Source of the DNA: Flavobacterium sp. UBA7665
GTDB lineage: Bacteria; Bacteroidota; Bacteroidia; Flavobacteriales; Flavobacteriaceae
Reading direction: 5' to 3'
Assembly: GCA_002483285.1 (NCBI GenBank)
Contig: DLHP01000036.1
Coordinates: 1-64,000 of the forward strand
Length of the DNA stretch: 64,000 nucleotides
A model generated the notes under the pieces. That model searched no databases. It was not told where the DNA came from and was given only the letters and a program-made list of their open reading frames with translations. Position 1 is the first letter of the stretch. Each line of letters begins with the position of its first letter. The position numbers and the translations under genes were made by a program. Shown piece after piece: positions 1 to 9,500 of the stretch.

Positions 1-271
1 GGAAATTTGGTAATTTTTTCTTAATGGACGGTAAACCGTTGGGATGGTGATTATTGAAGGATTGTTTTTTTAATGTGAAGACGTATGAAGATGGTACACG
101 TTGCATCTAAAATACCTTTTACTACGCCCGGCGACTAAGGTGCCAACCAGAAAACTAATGCCCTAGCCCCGATAGTAGCGGTTATCCTTTGCCGCCGGGG
201 TTTGGCGGCAAAGATAATAGCGGATAGCGGGAAACAGCTTCTAAAAAACAAAACCGAACCATGAACGGTAA
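1..271. other. Intergenic region at the window edge
   Basis: No convincing reading frame is visible here. The first 150 bases are AT-rich and unremarkable. The part next to the following minus-strand gene holds one copy of a dispersed hairpin repeat, annotated separately, which would lie in the 3' untranslated region of that gene. Confidence 0.6.
160..243 (-). repeat. Dispersed hairpin repeat, copy 1
   Basis: Read on the minus strand, this copy has CCGCTATTATCTTTGCCGCC, a short loop, then GGCGGCAAAGGATAACCGCT, ending in GGGCTAGG. The core GCCGCC/GGCGGC arms pair, and the flanking ATCTTTG/CAAAGGAT extends the stem. It matches the copy upstream of fumC in layout and terminal sequence (GCT-TCCGCT-TATCTTT ... 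AAAGGAT-CCGCT-ATC-GGGCTAGG). It lies just downstream of a minus-strand gene and could act as a terminator or RNA-stabilising hairpin; that is inference. Confidence 0.7.
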
Positions 272-2317
272 TCAGTCTTTTATGATTTTAATAGTTTTGG
301 AAGTATTGTCTGTTGACAATTTAACCATGTAGATACCAGACATCAATTGGGACATATCGATTTGGATGGATTTTGATTGGTACGTTTTACTATGAACCGA
401 TTGCCCAAATGCATTGATAATTGTTACGTTGTTTATGGTTTTAGAACTGGTCAGGTTTAAAACACTGTTTACCGGATTGGGAAATGATTCAAAAGCAGCT
501 GACTCGAACGATTCTTTCGCTAAGTTGTTGCAGGTGGCCGAAACGGGTTGAAAGCAATTAACGCCCGTAACATTTGTAAGTGTAAACGTAACGCTTTGGC
601 CTGGAAGCACATCGAAAACCTCATAGTGGGAAATGTTGGTTGAACTACTGACAAGCGGCCCATTATCTATAGAATAAGTAAACTCAAAACTTGTAATCCC
701 AACAATATTTCCCCAATCGAAGAACACTGACGTTGGCGTGGTAACGCCAGACGGATCACAGAACAAAATGGTGCTCAACGATGGATCTACCATTATATTG
801 CCCGATGAAGAACCGTTGCCGCAAGGCCCTAATGCTTGTACCGTATAAGAAAAAGTTCCCGTCACAGTAGGTGTTCCTGAAATTGTAAAAACTCCCGCCG
901 CAAAAGATCCTGACACGCCCGCCGGTAAACCAGTTGCAATGACGTCAAACAAATACGAACCGCTAATAGTGTAAACAATGGGAGTAATAGGCGTATTGTC
1001 GCAAGCCAGTTGATTGGCGGTGATGGGATCTGAGGTCAAAACAATGATTGGCGTTGCCGAGACAGTGACGTCCCTCACAGCGGTTCTGTCCGGGCAACCT
1101 CCTGAACCAGCGATTGTATAGGAGATTGTGGTAACGCCTGGAGCGCCACCTAGAACAAATCCGGTATTATCGACCATCGCTACTGCATTATTGGAGGAAC
1201 TCCATGTCCCGCCAGGCGGATCTGCTGTAAATACGGTCCATGAGCCTACACAAATGCCTTGAAAACCTTGGATACTAGGTTGCAGTGGCGGCGCATTAAC
1301 CGTGACCGTTCTTGTAGCCGTTTCGTTTACGCAAGGTGCCATTCCGGTCAGCGTGTAGGTTATTGTTGCTGTGCCCGAAGACATCCCAGTAACTATCCCC
1401 GTCAACGCATTCACAACAGCTACTGCAGGATTTGACGAAGACCACGTCCCTCCTGATAAAGTTGCTGAAAACACGGTGGTCAATCCCACACAAATATTCT
1501 CGTCGCCCGAAAGTATTGCGGGAGATGGCTGAGCGTTAATAACAACCGTCGCAACACTCGAGTCATCAACGCAAGTCCCAACTCCGGTAATGGTATAAAC
1601 AAAATTGCTCGTGGTAGCTCCTACGGCAGGTGTAAATGTGCCAGCCGCGGCGTTGAAAACACCGCCTGTTCCTGTTGCTCTGGTCCATACGCCACCGGTT
1701 TGTCCGCCTGCAATCAAAGAAAACAAATCGATTGGGGACGATGATGAATCGCAAACCGTGGTGCCGCCGTCTGTTCCGGCATTGCTCTGGGGAAATCCGA
1801 TTGTGACTGTAGTCGACTCGGAAATACAACCCGCTGCGTTTTTAGCATTTATTGTATGTAAAGAACCTGCGCTCAGTGGGGAATAAACCAACGAAGACGA
1901 AAATGGCCCTGAATCAAACATATAAGTTTCACCAGGCACACCAGTGATTACAATGGTACCCGTTGGATTGGCGCAAGTAGGCTGTATTATCGTAAATGAT
2001 GGCGCGGCAGGTGAAGGATTTACGGTGATGTCGATGGTTACAGTCGATGCGTCTTGCCCGGCGGTTGGCGTAAACGTGTAGCTCGCGCTGGCGGTATTGT
2101 CAATGACCGATGGCGACCAGGTTCCGGTAATGCCGTTTGTTGAAATGGTAGGCAACTCGGGTGCTACCGAACCTGAACAAATGGGTGCGATGGGATTAAA
2201 AGTGGGGATAACTATAAGGCTGGATTGCGGGCCACCGATTGGATTTTTTATAAATGTTGCCGAGTGGATCTGGAAAACCACAAAAAACGCAACCGCAACA
2301 AAGTAAATTTTTTTCAT
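272..2317 (-). CDS. T9SS type A sorting domain protein with Ig-like repeats
   Basis: A 681-residue exported protein, probably secreted or displayed on the cell surface by the type IX system. An N-terminal signal peptide (MKKIYFVAVAFFVVF) is followed by repeated bacterial Ig-like/BIG-type modules; two contain the near-identical core GTWSSSN-AVA-V around residues 285-375. The last 75 or so residues match the type A sorting domain: FPNPVNSVLNL, a turn with NAFGQSV, and GIYMVKLSTDN before a lysine-rich end. The composition is rich in Thr, Ser, Gly and Val with few Lys, typical of flavobacterial surface adhesins. The ligand or substrate cannot be told. The module boundaries are approximate; the sorting domain call is firm. 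Confidence 0.9.
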   Translation of the reverse strand: MKKIYFVAVAFFVVFQIHSATFIKNPIGGPQSSLIVIPTFNPIAPICSGSVAPELPTISTNGITGTWSPSVIDNTASASYTFTPTAGQDASTVTIDITVNPSPAAPSFTIIQPTCANPTGTIVITGVPGETYMFDSGPFSSSLVYSPLSAGSLHTINAKNAAGCISESTTVTIGFPQSNAGTDGGTTVCDSSSSPIDLFSLIAGGQTGGVWTRATGTGGVFNAAAGTFTPAVGATTSNFVYTITGVGTCVDDSSVATVVINAQPSPAILSGDENICVGLTTVFSATLSGGTWSSSNPAVAVVNALTGIVTGMSSGTATITYTLTGMAPCVNETATRTVTVNAPPLQPSIQGFQGICVGSWTVFTADPPGGTWSSSNNAVAMVDNTGFVLGGAPGVTTISYTIAGSGGCPDRTAVRDVTVSATPIIVLTSDPITANQLACDNTPITPIVYTISGSYLFDVIATGLPAGVSGSFAAGVFTISGTPTVTGTFSYTVQALGPCGNGSSSGNIMVDPSLSTILFCDPSGVTTPTSVFFDWGNIVGITSFEFTYSIDNGPLVSSSTNISHYEVFDVLPGQSVTFTLTNVTGVNCFQPVSATCNNLAKESFESAAFESFPNPVNSVLNLTSSKTINNVTIINAFGQSVHSKTYQSKSIQIDMSQLMSGIYMVKLSTDNTSKTIKIIKD

Positions 2318-2383
2318 AAAAAAAGTGTTTGACTGTCGTAAAAATAGATTTTATTCCAATCAAACATTTTATTATCAGGAAGT

Positions 2384-3049
2384 TTATTTTTTGGCCTTGG
2401 CTTCCCAGGCTTCAGAAAGATCATCGTAATTTACTGGGGTCGCCGATTCCTGCCTTACCAACCTGCCGCTGTTGAAGGCGCGATACAATATGGTTTCAAT
2501 CAGGAAATCCTCGTTGACATCGTAAGGAGAATATTTGGTCTTGATATCAATGTCGTAGAGCTTCCCAACATTGTTGTACATGAACGCCTTGAATCCGCTT
2601 TTGAGGTCTTTTATCAGGTCAAAGGTTGTGCGACCGGTTTGTCTATAGATAAGCTTGGATAGGATTTGGCCTTGCTTGCGCGATAGTTTCTTTAGCCTGG
2701 CCTCAAACTCGTTGGTCATATAATCCTCCACTATTTTGAAATATTTTTTCTTTTCCCGATTGGTTTTAAGCGATGCCATTGTTTTGTTGAGTACTGTTAG
2801 CCTTTCTGAGGCGACTTTGGCATACGGGTACACTTTGTATACGCGATTTTGAAGGAGCAGGAATTGCTTTTTTTCTTCGGGATTGAGATGTTCCTTGTAG
2901 ACTATAATTTCTTCGAGTAGAATGGGTTCGGATATCGTATCGGTATCCTTAATTACATAACCCATTTTTGTAGTGTCTTGTTCTATAATTTGCGCTTGGG
3001 TTGTGACCGTGACCACGAACAGGAATACCAAACAACTGAAAATCTTCAT
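2384..3049 (-). CDS. DUF4294 family exported protein
   Basis: A 221-residue protein of the flavobacterial DUF4294 family, whose role is unknown. The start at the ATG giving MKIFSCLVFLFVV was chosen because it opens a normal signal peptide ending near TTQAQ; the upstream in-frame TTG would add seven residues before it. Recognisable family features are the central LLLQNRVYKVYPYAKVA segment, a basic helical middle (KKYFKIVEDYMTNEFE) and the RQTGRTTFDLIKDLKSGF stretch. It is divergent from the M42 peptidase, with about 80 bases between them that could hold both promoters. Family membership is from memory of the conserved core; function is not inferred. Confidence 0.8.
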   Translation of the reverse strand: MKIFSCLVFLFVVTVTTQAQIIEQDTTKMGYVIKDTDTISEPILLEEIIVYKEHLNPEEKKQFLLLQNRVYKVYPYAKVASERLTVLNKTMASLKTNREKKKYFKIVEDYMTNEFEARLKKLSRKQGQILSKLIYRQTGRTTFDLIKDLKSGFKAFMYNNVGKLYDIDIKTKYSPYDVNEDFLIETILYRAFNSGRLVRQESATPVNYDDLSEAWEAKAKK

Positions 3050-3131
3050 ACTCGAAATTTTAGGGTTCAAAATTATAATTAATTACGCAACTGTAATGCC
3101 AATATTTATAAATTAGCCAAAAAAACAATTT

Positions 3132-4220
3132 ATGAGCACCGCACCAATACTTACCCCTGCGTCATTGGCCTTTCTTGAAAAATATCTGAACAACGCCTCG
3201 CCTACCGGATTTGAAGCCGATGGGCAAAAAATATGGATGGAATACCTCAAACCCTATGTAGATACATTTATCACAGACACCTACGGTACTGCCGTGGCGG
3301 TCATCAATCCCGACGCCAAATACAGGGTCGTTATTGAAGGCCACGCCGACGAAATCTCATGGTACGTCAATTATATTACCGATGATGGATTGATTTATGT
3401 CATCCGCAACGGCGGTTCAGACCACCAGATTGCGCCTTCCAAACGCGTACACATCCACACCAAAAAAGGCATTGTAAAAGGTGTTTTTGGTTGGCCGGCA
3501 ATCCATACCAGGAATCGCGCGAAAGAAGAAGTGGCGCGGATCGACAACCTGTTTATTGATATCGGCTGCAGTACCAAGGCCGAAGTAGATGCGCTCGGTG
3601 TACACGTGGGCTGCGTCATCACCTACCCCGACGAATTCATGATCCTCAACGAAAACAAATTCGTTTGCCGCGCGATTGACAACCGTATGGGCGGATTTAT
3701 GATTGCCGAAGTGGCGCGACTGCTCAAAGAAAACAAAAAGAAATTGCCTTTTGGGCTGTACATCACCAACTCGGTACAGGAAGAAGTCGGGCTGCGCGGT
3801 GCCGAAATGATTACCAAAACCATCCGCCCGAATGTGGCGATTGTAACCGATGTCTGCCACGATTCTACCACGCCAATGATCGATAAAAAAATCGAGGGCG
3901 AGACCAAAATCGGGAAAGGCCCCGTAATTACTTATGCTCCGGCAGTACAAAACAACCTGCGTGAACTCATTGTCAAAACAGCCGAAGACAAGAAAATCCC
4001 ATTTCAACGGCTGGCTTCGTCGAGAGTCACCGGAACCGACACTGATGCGTTTGCCTATAGTAATGGCGGTGTGGCTTCGGCGCTAATCTCTCTTCCTTTG
4101 CGTTATATGCACACCACCGTAGAAATGGTGCATCGCGATGACGTAGAAAATGTAATCCGGCTCATTTATGAAACGGTACTCAAAATCAAGGATAAGGAAA
4201 CCTTTACATACTTCAAATAA
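3132..4220 (+). CDS. M42 family metallopeptidase (aminopeptidase)
   Basis: A 362-residue cytoplasmic co-catalytic metallo-aminopeptidase of the M42 (glutamyl/deblocking aminopeptidase, formerly 'endoglucanase M') family. Visible metal and catalytic signatures are HADEISW at residues 71-77, AIDNRMGG near 180, EEVGLRGAE near 215, TDVCHDST near 240 and MHTTVEMVHRDD near 328. All are in the family order, and the length is typical. Such enzymes trim N-terminal residues from short peptides in oligomeric assemblies. It stands alone, divergent from the DUF4294 gene and ending at a strong bidirectional terminator. Substrate preference cannot be read from sequence. Confidence 0.92.
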   Translation: MSTAPILTPASLAFLEKYLNNASPTGFEADGQKIWMEYLKPYVDTFITDTYGTAVAVINPDAKYRVVIEGHADEISWYVNYITDDGLIYVIRNGGSDHQIAPSKRVHIHTKKGIVKGVFGWPAIHTRNRAKEEVARIDNLFIDIGCSTKAEVDALGVHVGCVITYPDEFMILNENKFVCRAIDNRMGGFMIAEVARLLKENKKKLPFGLYITNSVQEEVGLRGAEMITKTIRPNVAIVTDVCHDSTTPMIDKKIEGETKIGKGPVITYAPAVQNNLRELIVKTAEDKKIPFQRLASSRVTGTDTDAFAYSNGGVASALISLPLRYMHTTVEMVHRDDVENVIRLIYETVLKIKDKETFTYFK

Positions 4221-4250
4221 AAAAAGCGCCTGATTAGGGCGCTTTTCTTT
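4221..4250. terminator. Bidirectional intrinsic terminator
   Basis: Stem AAAAAGCGCC - loop TGATTA - GGGCGCTTTT with T-rich tails on both strands. It sits between the convergent M42 peptidase gene and the small exported protein gene and would serve both. Confidence 0.85.
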
Positions 4251-4284
4251 TACTAACTCAAACTTTATTTAAACCTACTTATTC

Positions 4285-4791
4285 TTAGTTCATTCCAAGG
4301 AGCAAACTGTTGTCTTTTTTAAAGATCAATTGGCTTTGGTCGATTGCCGTGAAATCCAAAGGCTGTGCTTCAATTGCATTGTTTTCGATGATGGCGTTGT
4401 CTTCTGCGATTCTGTCTTCAATCGTCCTGTCTAAGTACAACGGGCGAATTTCGGCGGTATTGGGAGCATCGGTGATGTTTCTATCCATTGCGATGATTTC
4501 TTCTGCCGATTGCTCGATGAATAAAAGTTCGCCATCGCCGGTTAGATTGTTTTCGGTAATTCTGCGGTCTTCGGCAATGACTTCTTCTATTGACCTTTGA
4601 TTGGTGGTAACAAAAACCGCCGAAGGGTTCAACACGGCCTGGTCTTCAACAGGCGCAAAATGTTTTTGTTCTGTAACAAGAGAATCGGTTTGGAAGGATT
4701 CGCCTTGTTCATGGTCTGTACTTTTTACAGTAGTTGCATTAACGTGGCTTAAAGCGATTAATGCGATTCCGAAGGTGAGTAAATTTCTCAT
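4285..4791 (-). CDS. Small exported protein with IAED-type repeats
   Basis: A 168-residue protein of unknown function. The N-terminus (MRNLLTFGIALIALSHVNA) looks like a signal peptide. The mature part is acidic and carries three degenerate repeats: IEEVIAEDRRITENN, AEEIIAMDRNITDA and IEDRIAEDNAIIENN, spaced about 35 residues apart. No enzymatic motif is visible. A similar LIAEDNQRNYN motif occurs in the short acidic protein encoded near 28.8 kb, so the motif may be a shared binding element. The gene is convergent with the peptidase across a terminator and appears monocistronic. Confidence 0.7.
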   Translation of the reverse strand: MRNLLTFGIALIALSHVNATTVKSTDHEQGESFQTDSLVTEQKHFAPVEDQAVLNPSAVFVTTNQRSIEEVIAEDRRITENNLTGDGELLFIEQSAEEIIAMDRNITDAPNTAEIRPLYLDRTIEDRIAEDNAIIENNAIEAQPLDFTAIDQSQLIFKKDNSLLLGMN

Positions 4792-4930
4792 GGTAATAAT
4801 GATTTGATGATGATTTATTTTCTTGTACTAATTTCTTATACAAAGATAAGTATACAAACAGGTATCTTGTTTTGCATAGTACTTAATTTTAACTTATATT
4901 TAACATTAATCGAAACCCTAGAAACAGAAG

Positions 4931-4963
4931 AAAAAAAGGCATCACGATGCGCGATGCCTTATA
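4931..4963 (-). terminator. Intrinsic terminator of the ankyrin gene
   Basis: On the minus strand the stem AAGGCATC ... GATGCCTT is followed by a run of seven T's, directly after the stop codon of the ankyrin-repeat gene. Confidence 0.8.
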
Positions 4964-4966
4964 AAA

Positions 4967-5347
4967 TTAAGCCTGCTTTAGTATAAGCGCGGCGTCGGTA
5001 GCCAGTGAAAGCTCGGCATACTTCAAGGCCGTAAATCCTTTGCTGTCTTTAAAATCTACCTTTGCGCCGTGGGCCAAAAGGAATTTGATGATTTCTACTT
5101 TGTTGTATCGCGCCGCTACCATCAGCGGAGTCATTCCCGACGAGATTTCGTTCACGTCGGCGCCATACTCGATCATTTTTTTGACAAGGTCGATTTCTCC
5201 TTTCTGGATAGCGATGTGTAATGGACCGGCTTTAGAAGCGTTCAACACTACAACTGGTTTTTGGATTAGATTAGTCTGGGCAACCGATGCAAATACTATC
5301 GTTGAGCATGCAACCAAGGCCACGGTGTAAAAAATTGATTTCTTCAT
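4967..5347 (-). CDS. Exported ankyrin repeat protein
   Basis: A 126-residue protein with a signal peptide (MKKSIFYTVALVACSTIVFA) followed by about two and a half ankyrin repeats. The repeat signatures are GPLHIAIQKGEIDLVKKMIE, GADVNEISSGMTPLMVAARY, NKVEIIKFLLAHGAKVDFKD and GFTALKYAEL. Ankyrin repeats mediate protein-protein contacts; here the signal peptide places it in the periplasm. Small secreted ankyrin proteins of this type are common in flavobacteria, and in other bacteria they sometimes sit beside catalases, but no such neighbour is present. Its partner is unknown. Confidence 0.88.
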   Translation of the reverse strand: MKKSIFYTVALVACSTIVFASVAQTNLIQKPVVVLNASKAGPLHIAIQKGEIDLVKKMIEYGADVNEISSGMTPLMVAARYNKVEIIKFLLAHGAKVDFKDSKGFTALKYAELSLATDAALILKQA

Positions 5348-5460
5348 GATTGATTTTGATTAAGATTTTGATTAATGATTTTAAACATAGACGCCAATCA
5401 ACACCCGAACGTTACGGGAATCACCTATTTTAACATATTTTTAGTTCGACTACAGCCATA

Positions 5461-5495
5461 AAAAAAAACCGCATCCTGGGACGCGGTTTGTATTT
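5461..5495 (-). terminator. Intrinsic terminator of purC
   Basis: On the minus strand AAACCGCG - loop - GCGGTTT runs into a T tract. It lies just beyond the purC stop codon. Confidence 0.8.
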
Positions 5496-5511
5496 TTAGG
5501 GATTACTCGCA

Positions 5512-6465
5512 CTACTTTTTATTGAGATAGTCCGTTACATTTTTTTCTATGCGCGCGTCAATTGCGGTAATATCGGCCTTCACAAACGGCTCTCCTATTA
5601 TATTTTCATACAATTCTATATAACGTTCTGAGACGCTTTCTATATAAGCATCGGTCATTTCAGGAATCTGTTGCCCGTCTTTACCCTGAAAACCATTCTC
5701 AATCAACCAACGCCTCACAAATTCCTTAGACAATTGTTTCTGCTCTTCGCCCGCGTCTTGCCGCTGTTGGTAACCATCTGCATAAAAATAGCGCGACGAA
5801 TCGGGCGTGTGGATTTCGTCAATCAATACAATCTCCCCGCTTTTGGTTTTGCCGAATTCATACTTCGTATCTACAAGGATTAACCCACGAGCTGCCGCAA
5901 TTTGCGTCCCGCGTTCAAACAACGCACGTGTGTACTTTTCGAGTACGAGGTAATCTGTCTCGGAGACAATTCCTTTAGAAAGAACCGCTTCACGTGAAAT
6001 ATCCTCATCGTGTTCCCCATTGTCGGCCTTTGTTGTCGGTGTAATAATCGGAGTCGGGAATGGGTCATTTTCTTTCAAACCCTCGGCTAAGGCGACGCCG
6101 CAAAGCATTCTCTTGCCCGCTGCATACTCACGGGCCGCGTGTCCCGAAAGATAACCGCGAATCACCATCTCCACCTTAAATGGTTCACACAAATGACCAA
6201 CAGCGACATTTGGGTCGGGTGTGGCAATAAGCCAGTTGGGGACGATGTCCTTGGTAAGTGCCATAAACCTAGTGGCGATCTGGTTCAGGATTTGGCCTTT
6301 GTACGGAATCCCTTTGGGAAGCACCACATCAAAAGCAGAGAGCCGGTCGGTGGCCACCATCACTAAAAGTTCGTCATTGATGTTGTAAACCTCACGGACT
6401 TTGCCGCGGTAGACTGATTTTTGGTTTGGGAAATGGAAATCGGTAGTAGTAATTGTTGTGTGCAT
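5512..6465 (-). CDS. purC: Phosphoribosylaminoimidazole-succinocarboxamide synthase (SAICAR synthetase)
   Basis: The 317-residue enzyme joins CAIR and aspartate with ATP hydrolysis in de novo purine synthesis. Clear family signatures are YRGKVREVYNI near the N-terminus, VIRGYLSGHAAREY near residue 108 (SAICAR synthetase signature 1), LVDTKYEFGK near 198 and LIDEIHTPDSSRY near 213 (signature 2). The length of about 310 residues fits the long form found in Bacteroidota rather than the 240-residue form of enterobacteria. The gene looks monocistronic, with its own terminator. No other pur genes are in the window. Confidence 0.97.
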   Translation of the reverse strand: MHTTITTTDFHFPNQKSVYRGKVREVYNINDELLVMVATDRLSAFDVVLPKGIPYKGQILNQIATRFMALTKDIVPNWLIATPDPNVAVGHLCEPFKVEMVIRGYLSGHAAREYAAGKRMLCGVALAEGLKENDPFPTPIITPTTKADNGEHDEDISREAVLSKGIVSETDYLVLEKYTRALFERGTQIAAARGLILVDTKYEFGKTKSGEIVLIDEIHTPDSSRYFYADGYQQRQDAGEEQKQLSKEFVRRWLIENGFQGKDGQQIPEMTDAYIESVSERYIELYENIIGEPFVKADITAIDARIEKNVTDYLNKK

Positions 6466-6522
6466 CGTAGTGTTGTGTTGTGAGGCACAAAAGTAAGATG
6501 TTTTCGCGCAATGCCAAAATTC

Positions 6523-9500
6523 CTATCGCTTTAAGGTGAAATGCCCCTTGAAAATTTTACCGTCTTGCCGATGCGCCACAAACCAATAATCATCCGAGAA
6601 GATTTCACGTCCGTTATAACGGCCATCCCAGCCTTCGCCCTTGTGTAAAACCTTTAGCAATTTTCCGTAGCGGTCAAAAATTTCAACAGAGAATTTGGAT
6701 TCATTTTCTGCATTTTCAATCGACCACAAATCATGGTATCCATCACCGTTGGGCGTAAAGAACTTGGGATAATTGAGCAGCCAAACTTCCTTTGTTATTT
6801 GACCACAGCCAAACTTATCCCTGATTGATACCGTGTACAATCCCGGTTCAAGATACACAAAGATGTTCTCGGACTGAAAGTCACTGCCGTCGAGCGAATA
6901 CTCAAACTGCTCCGGTGTAGCCGAAACTACACTGATCGAATTTTCATCATCGGTCCAATCTACAGTGTCGATGCGATCGATTTTTGGCGGTACCGAAATG
7001 ATGACCTCTATTGTCTTGGTCACCGAGCAATTTAAATTCCCATAAACGTTGGTTGCCGTCACCGTTAGATTGGTAATGCCAGGCTGTGTAATTGAAACCT
7101 CTGCATCGGTCGAACCGTTAGACCACAAATAAGTCGTCGTTGGCAGGTTATTTCCCACGGCATTCACTGTCACTGGATTGTCATCGCAACCCAAATAACT
7201 TTCATTGAGGTCGATGGTTGGCGTTTGTCCGGCAAACAGCTCAAAACTTGTGAGTTCATAACAATTCGGCAAGGCATTGAAACGCACCGTGGCATAAACC
7301 GTCTGCGGATTTGCAGGCGGATTGTATGTCGTAAGGTTCGTTATCGGATTCACATTCGCTTGGGCATCGGCAGCCGAAGTATAATAAGCGAGCGTGTAAT
7401 CTGTTGGAGACTGGCCGCCTAGTATTACACTGGTTTGCACCGATAAATCGAATGTCTCGTTGTTGGTTACAACCGCCACGCACTCGAGCATGTCATCGGG
7501 TTTGTTGATTATCACGAGCGACCCCAACGCGCCTACATCAAACAAACGGTTAACGATGTTTCCGCAATTGTCCTCTACCTGGAAGGTAAACACCGCAGCG
7601 TCAAGGTTCGAAAACACATTCGACGTACCATTGTCGAAAGCAAATGGTACTCCGTCTTTTTCGGTAATCGTAAAATGCAGGGGCTGGGCGCCGTTTACGT
7701 CGACTATTACATCGAGGTTTCCGGTGGCAGAACACGGCATTCGGTGGGCGTCGACAATCTCAAGCGACTCTTCAAAGTGCAGCGTGGGTTGCAGTATCTC
7801 AATACAATTTTTGTCGATGGCCGCACTGGTATTGATTGCGCTGCCTTTGTTATAACTGAAAAAACTGCGCACAATCCTGAAATCCCCGTTGAAAGCGAGA
7901 TTGAAATTGGTAGCGTTATTATTGACACGATAAGAATTCGTGTCATCGGGAATGCTATTTTCTGTATACGGATTTTCGGTAAGCGGGTGGCCCCAACCGT
8001 TAATGGCTCCGGTCAACGCCTTCTGCAGCCAAAATGTTTCACCAAAAGTACCATTGCTTACAAAGTCAAACAACAGGTCGAAAGTTCCGCAGTTGGTTTG
8101 CAAGGAAAAGTTGCTCGCGGTCACAGCATAGCCTGTCACATTTATGGTTGCCGAATTGGTGAAATTACACGCGTCGGTTGCGGTAAGCTCATAAATTCCG
8201 GCAGGCAGATCGTCGAGGTAAAAAGCGCCCTCGGAGGTGATATTTGTCGTGCCATTGTAAGGCAACGCAAAAGGAAAACCAGTTGGAGCCGCCGTTATAG
8301 TTACCCCAATGAGTTCCGAGGCATTTCCCGAAGCAAGCTTAAGCGAACTACGCTGCAACGCACAACCCGGCCTGAGGTCATAAATCAGCGGTTGGTTGAC
8401 ATAAGCGGGAATCGAAACTTCTATAGGCGAAATGACGCTTGCGCAAAAATCGGTCACTGCAATCGTATAATCGCCCAGCGCAACCGGATCGAGCACCAAA
8501 ATTCCCTCCGAGTCAATCAGACCTGAGACATCGTGTGGCAAAGCAAACGGATACGATTCGGGTGCAACAGTAACGATTGCCGTGGCCAGTTTATAACTGG
8601 GGATACCAATAACAATGCGTCCTGTATTGGCAAGACAGCCGTTGTGCGTGACAATAATTTGAGGTACCGGCGGAACATCCAACACATCAAAAGTGATGGT
8701 TTTAGATTTGCCGCAGGCATCGAGGATTGTAGCCGTGTAGGTTCCCAACGGCACCGGATGGTCGTCATCGCCAAAAGCAAGTTCGGCATCAGTAAAAGGT
8801 CCGGGATAAGAAGTGTTCGCCACCGCTGGATCAAATCCCGCCGGAAAAGCACTGAAATTCAACGTATATGGTGGTGTAAAATTAACCGCCTTAAAACCGA
8901 GATAATTGGTGTTGCAGACCAGACTTACGATTGTAGGCCGCAAGTCGATATCCTGATTGCTGACAAACGAATTGGCGGTAACGGTATTGCAGGCGTCGCT
9001 GATATTCAGGTCGTACTGATATTGCTGGTTGGGATAAGTGGGCAAGGTTGCCACAAGGCTTTGCGATTGCGGATCGCCCGAATTGATGGTCTGGTTGATT
9101 GTAATCGGCGGATCACCATTGGGTGGATGCACCGTATATTGCACCGTGAGCGGATAAGCAATGACCGTTCCCGGATTCGGCGCAAGGGTTTGTGTAGTCA
9201 CTACCGTACTACACGACGGCAGCAAGGTGCTTGTAAAAACCGGTTGTCCTACCGATAGTCCCGTCGGGTTCAACGTTACGGTAAACGTACTCACCACACC
9301 AACGCCACACGCATCAAAAACCCTGATTTTGTAAACGCCCACAGGCAGATTCCCGAATACGTTTGAAGTTTGCGACGGAAAAGTAACCGGCCCGTCGAAT
9401 ATCTCATAGCTTACAGCAGTTCCAGACGTTACCGCAACCGAAATATTACTGACTGCCGCGCACGCCTGGTTGACGCTCTGCACCGTGAACTCAAGTGGCA

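Noticed and set aside
4804..4986. Plus-strand 60-codon frame in the spacer before the ankyrin gene
   Set aside because: It is AT-rich, overlaps the ankyrin terminator and stop, and has no recognisable features; more likely non-coding.
7675..8526. Plus-strand open frame opposite the T9SS type B gene (283 codons)
   Set aside because: Antisense to a gene with clear sorting domain and repeat structure. Amino-acid composition is Arg/Ile rich and unlike any family.
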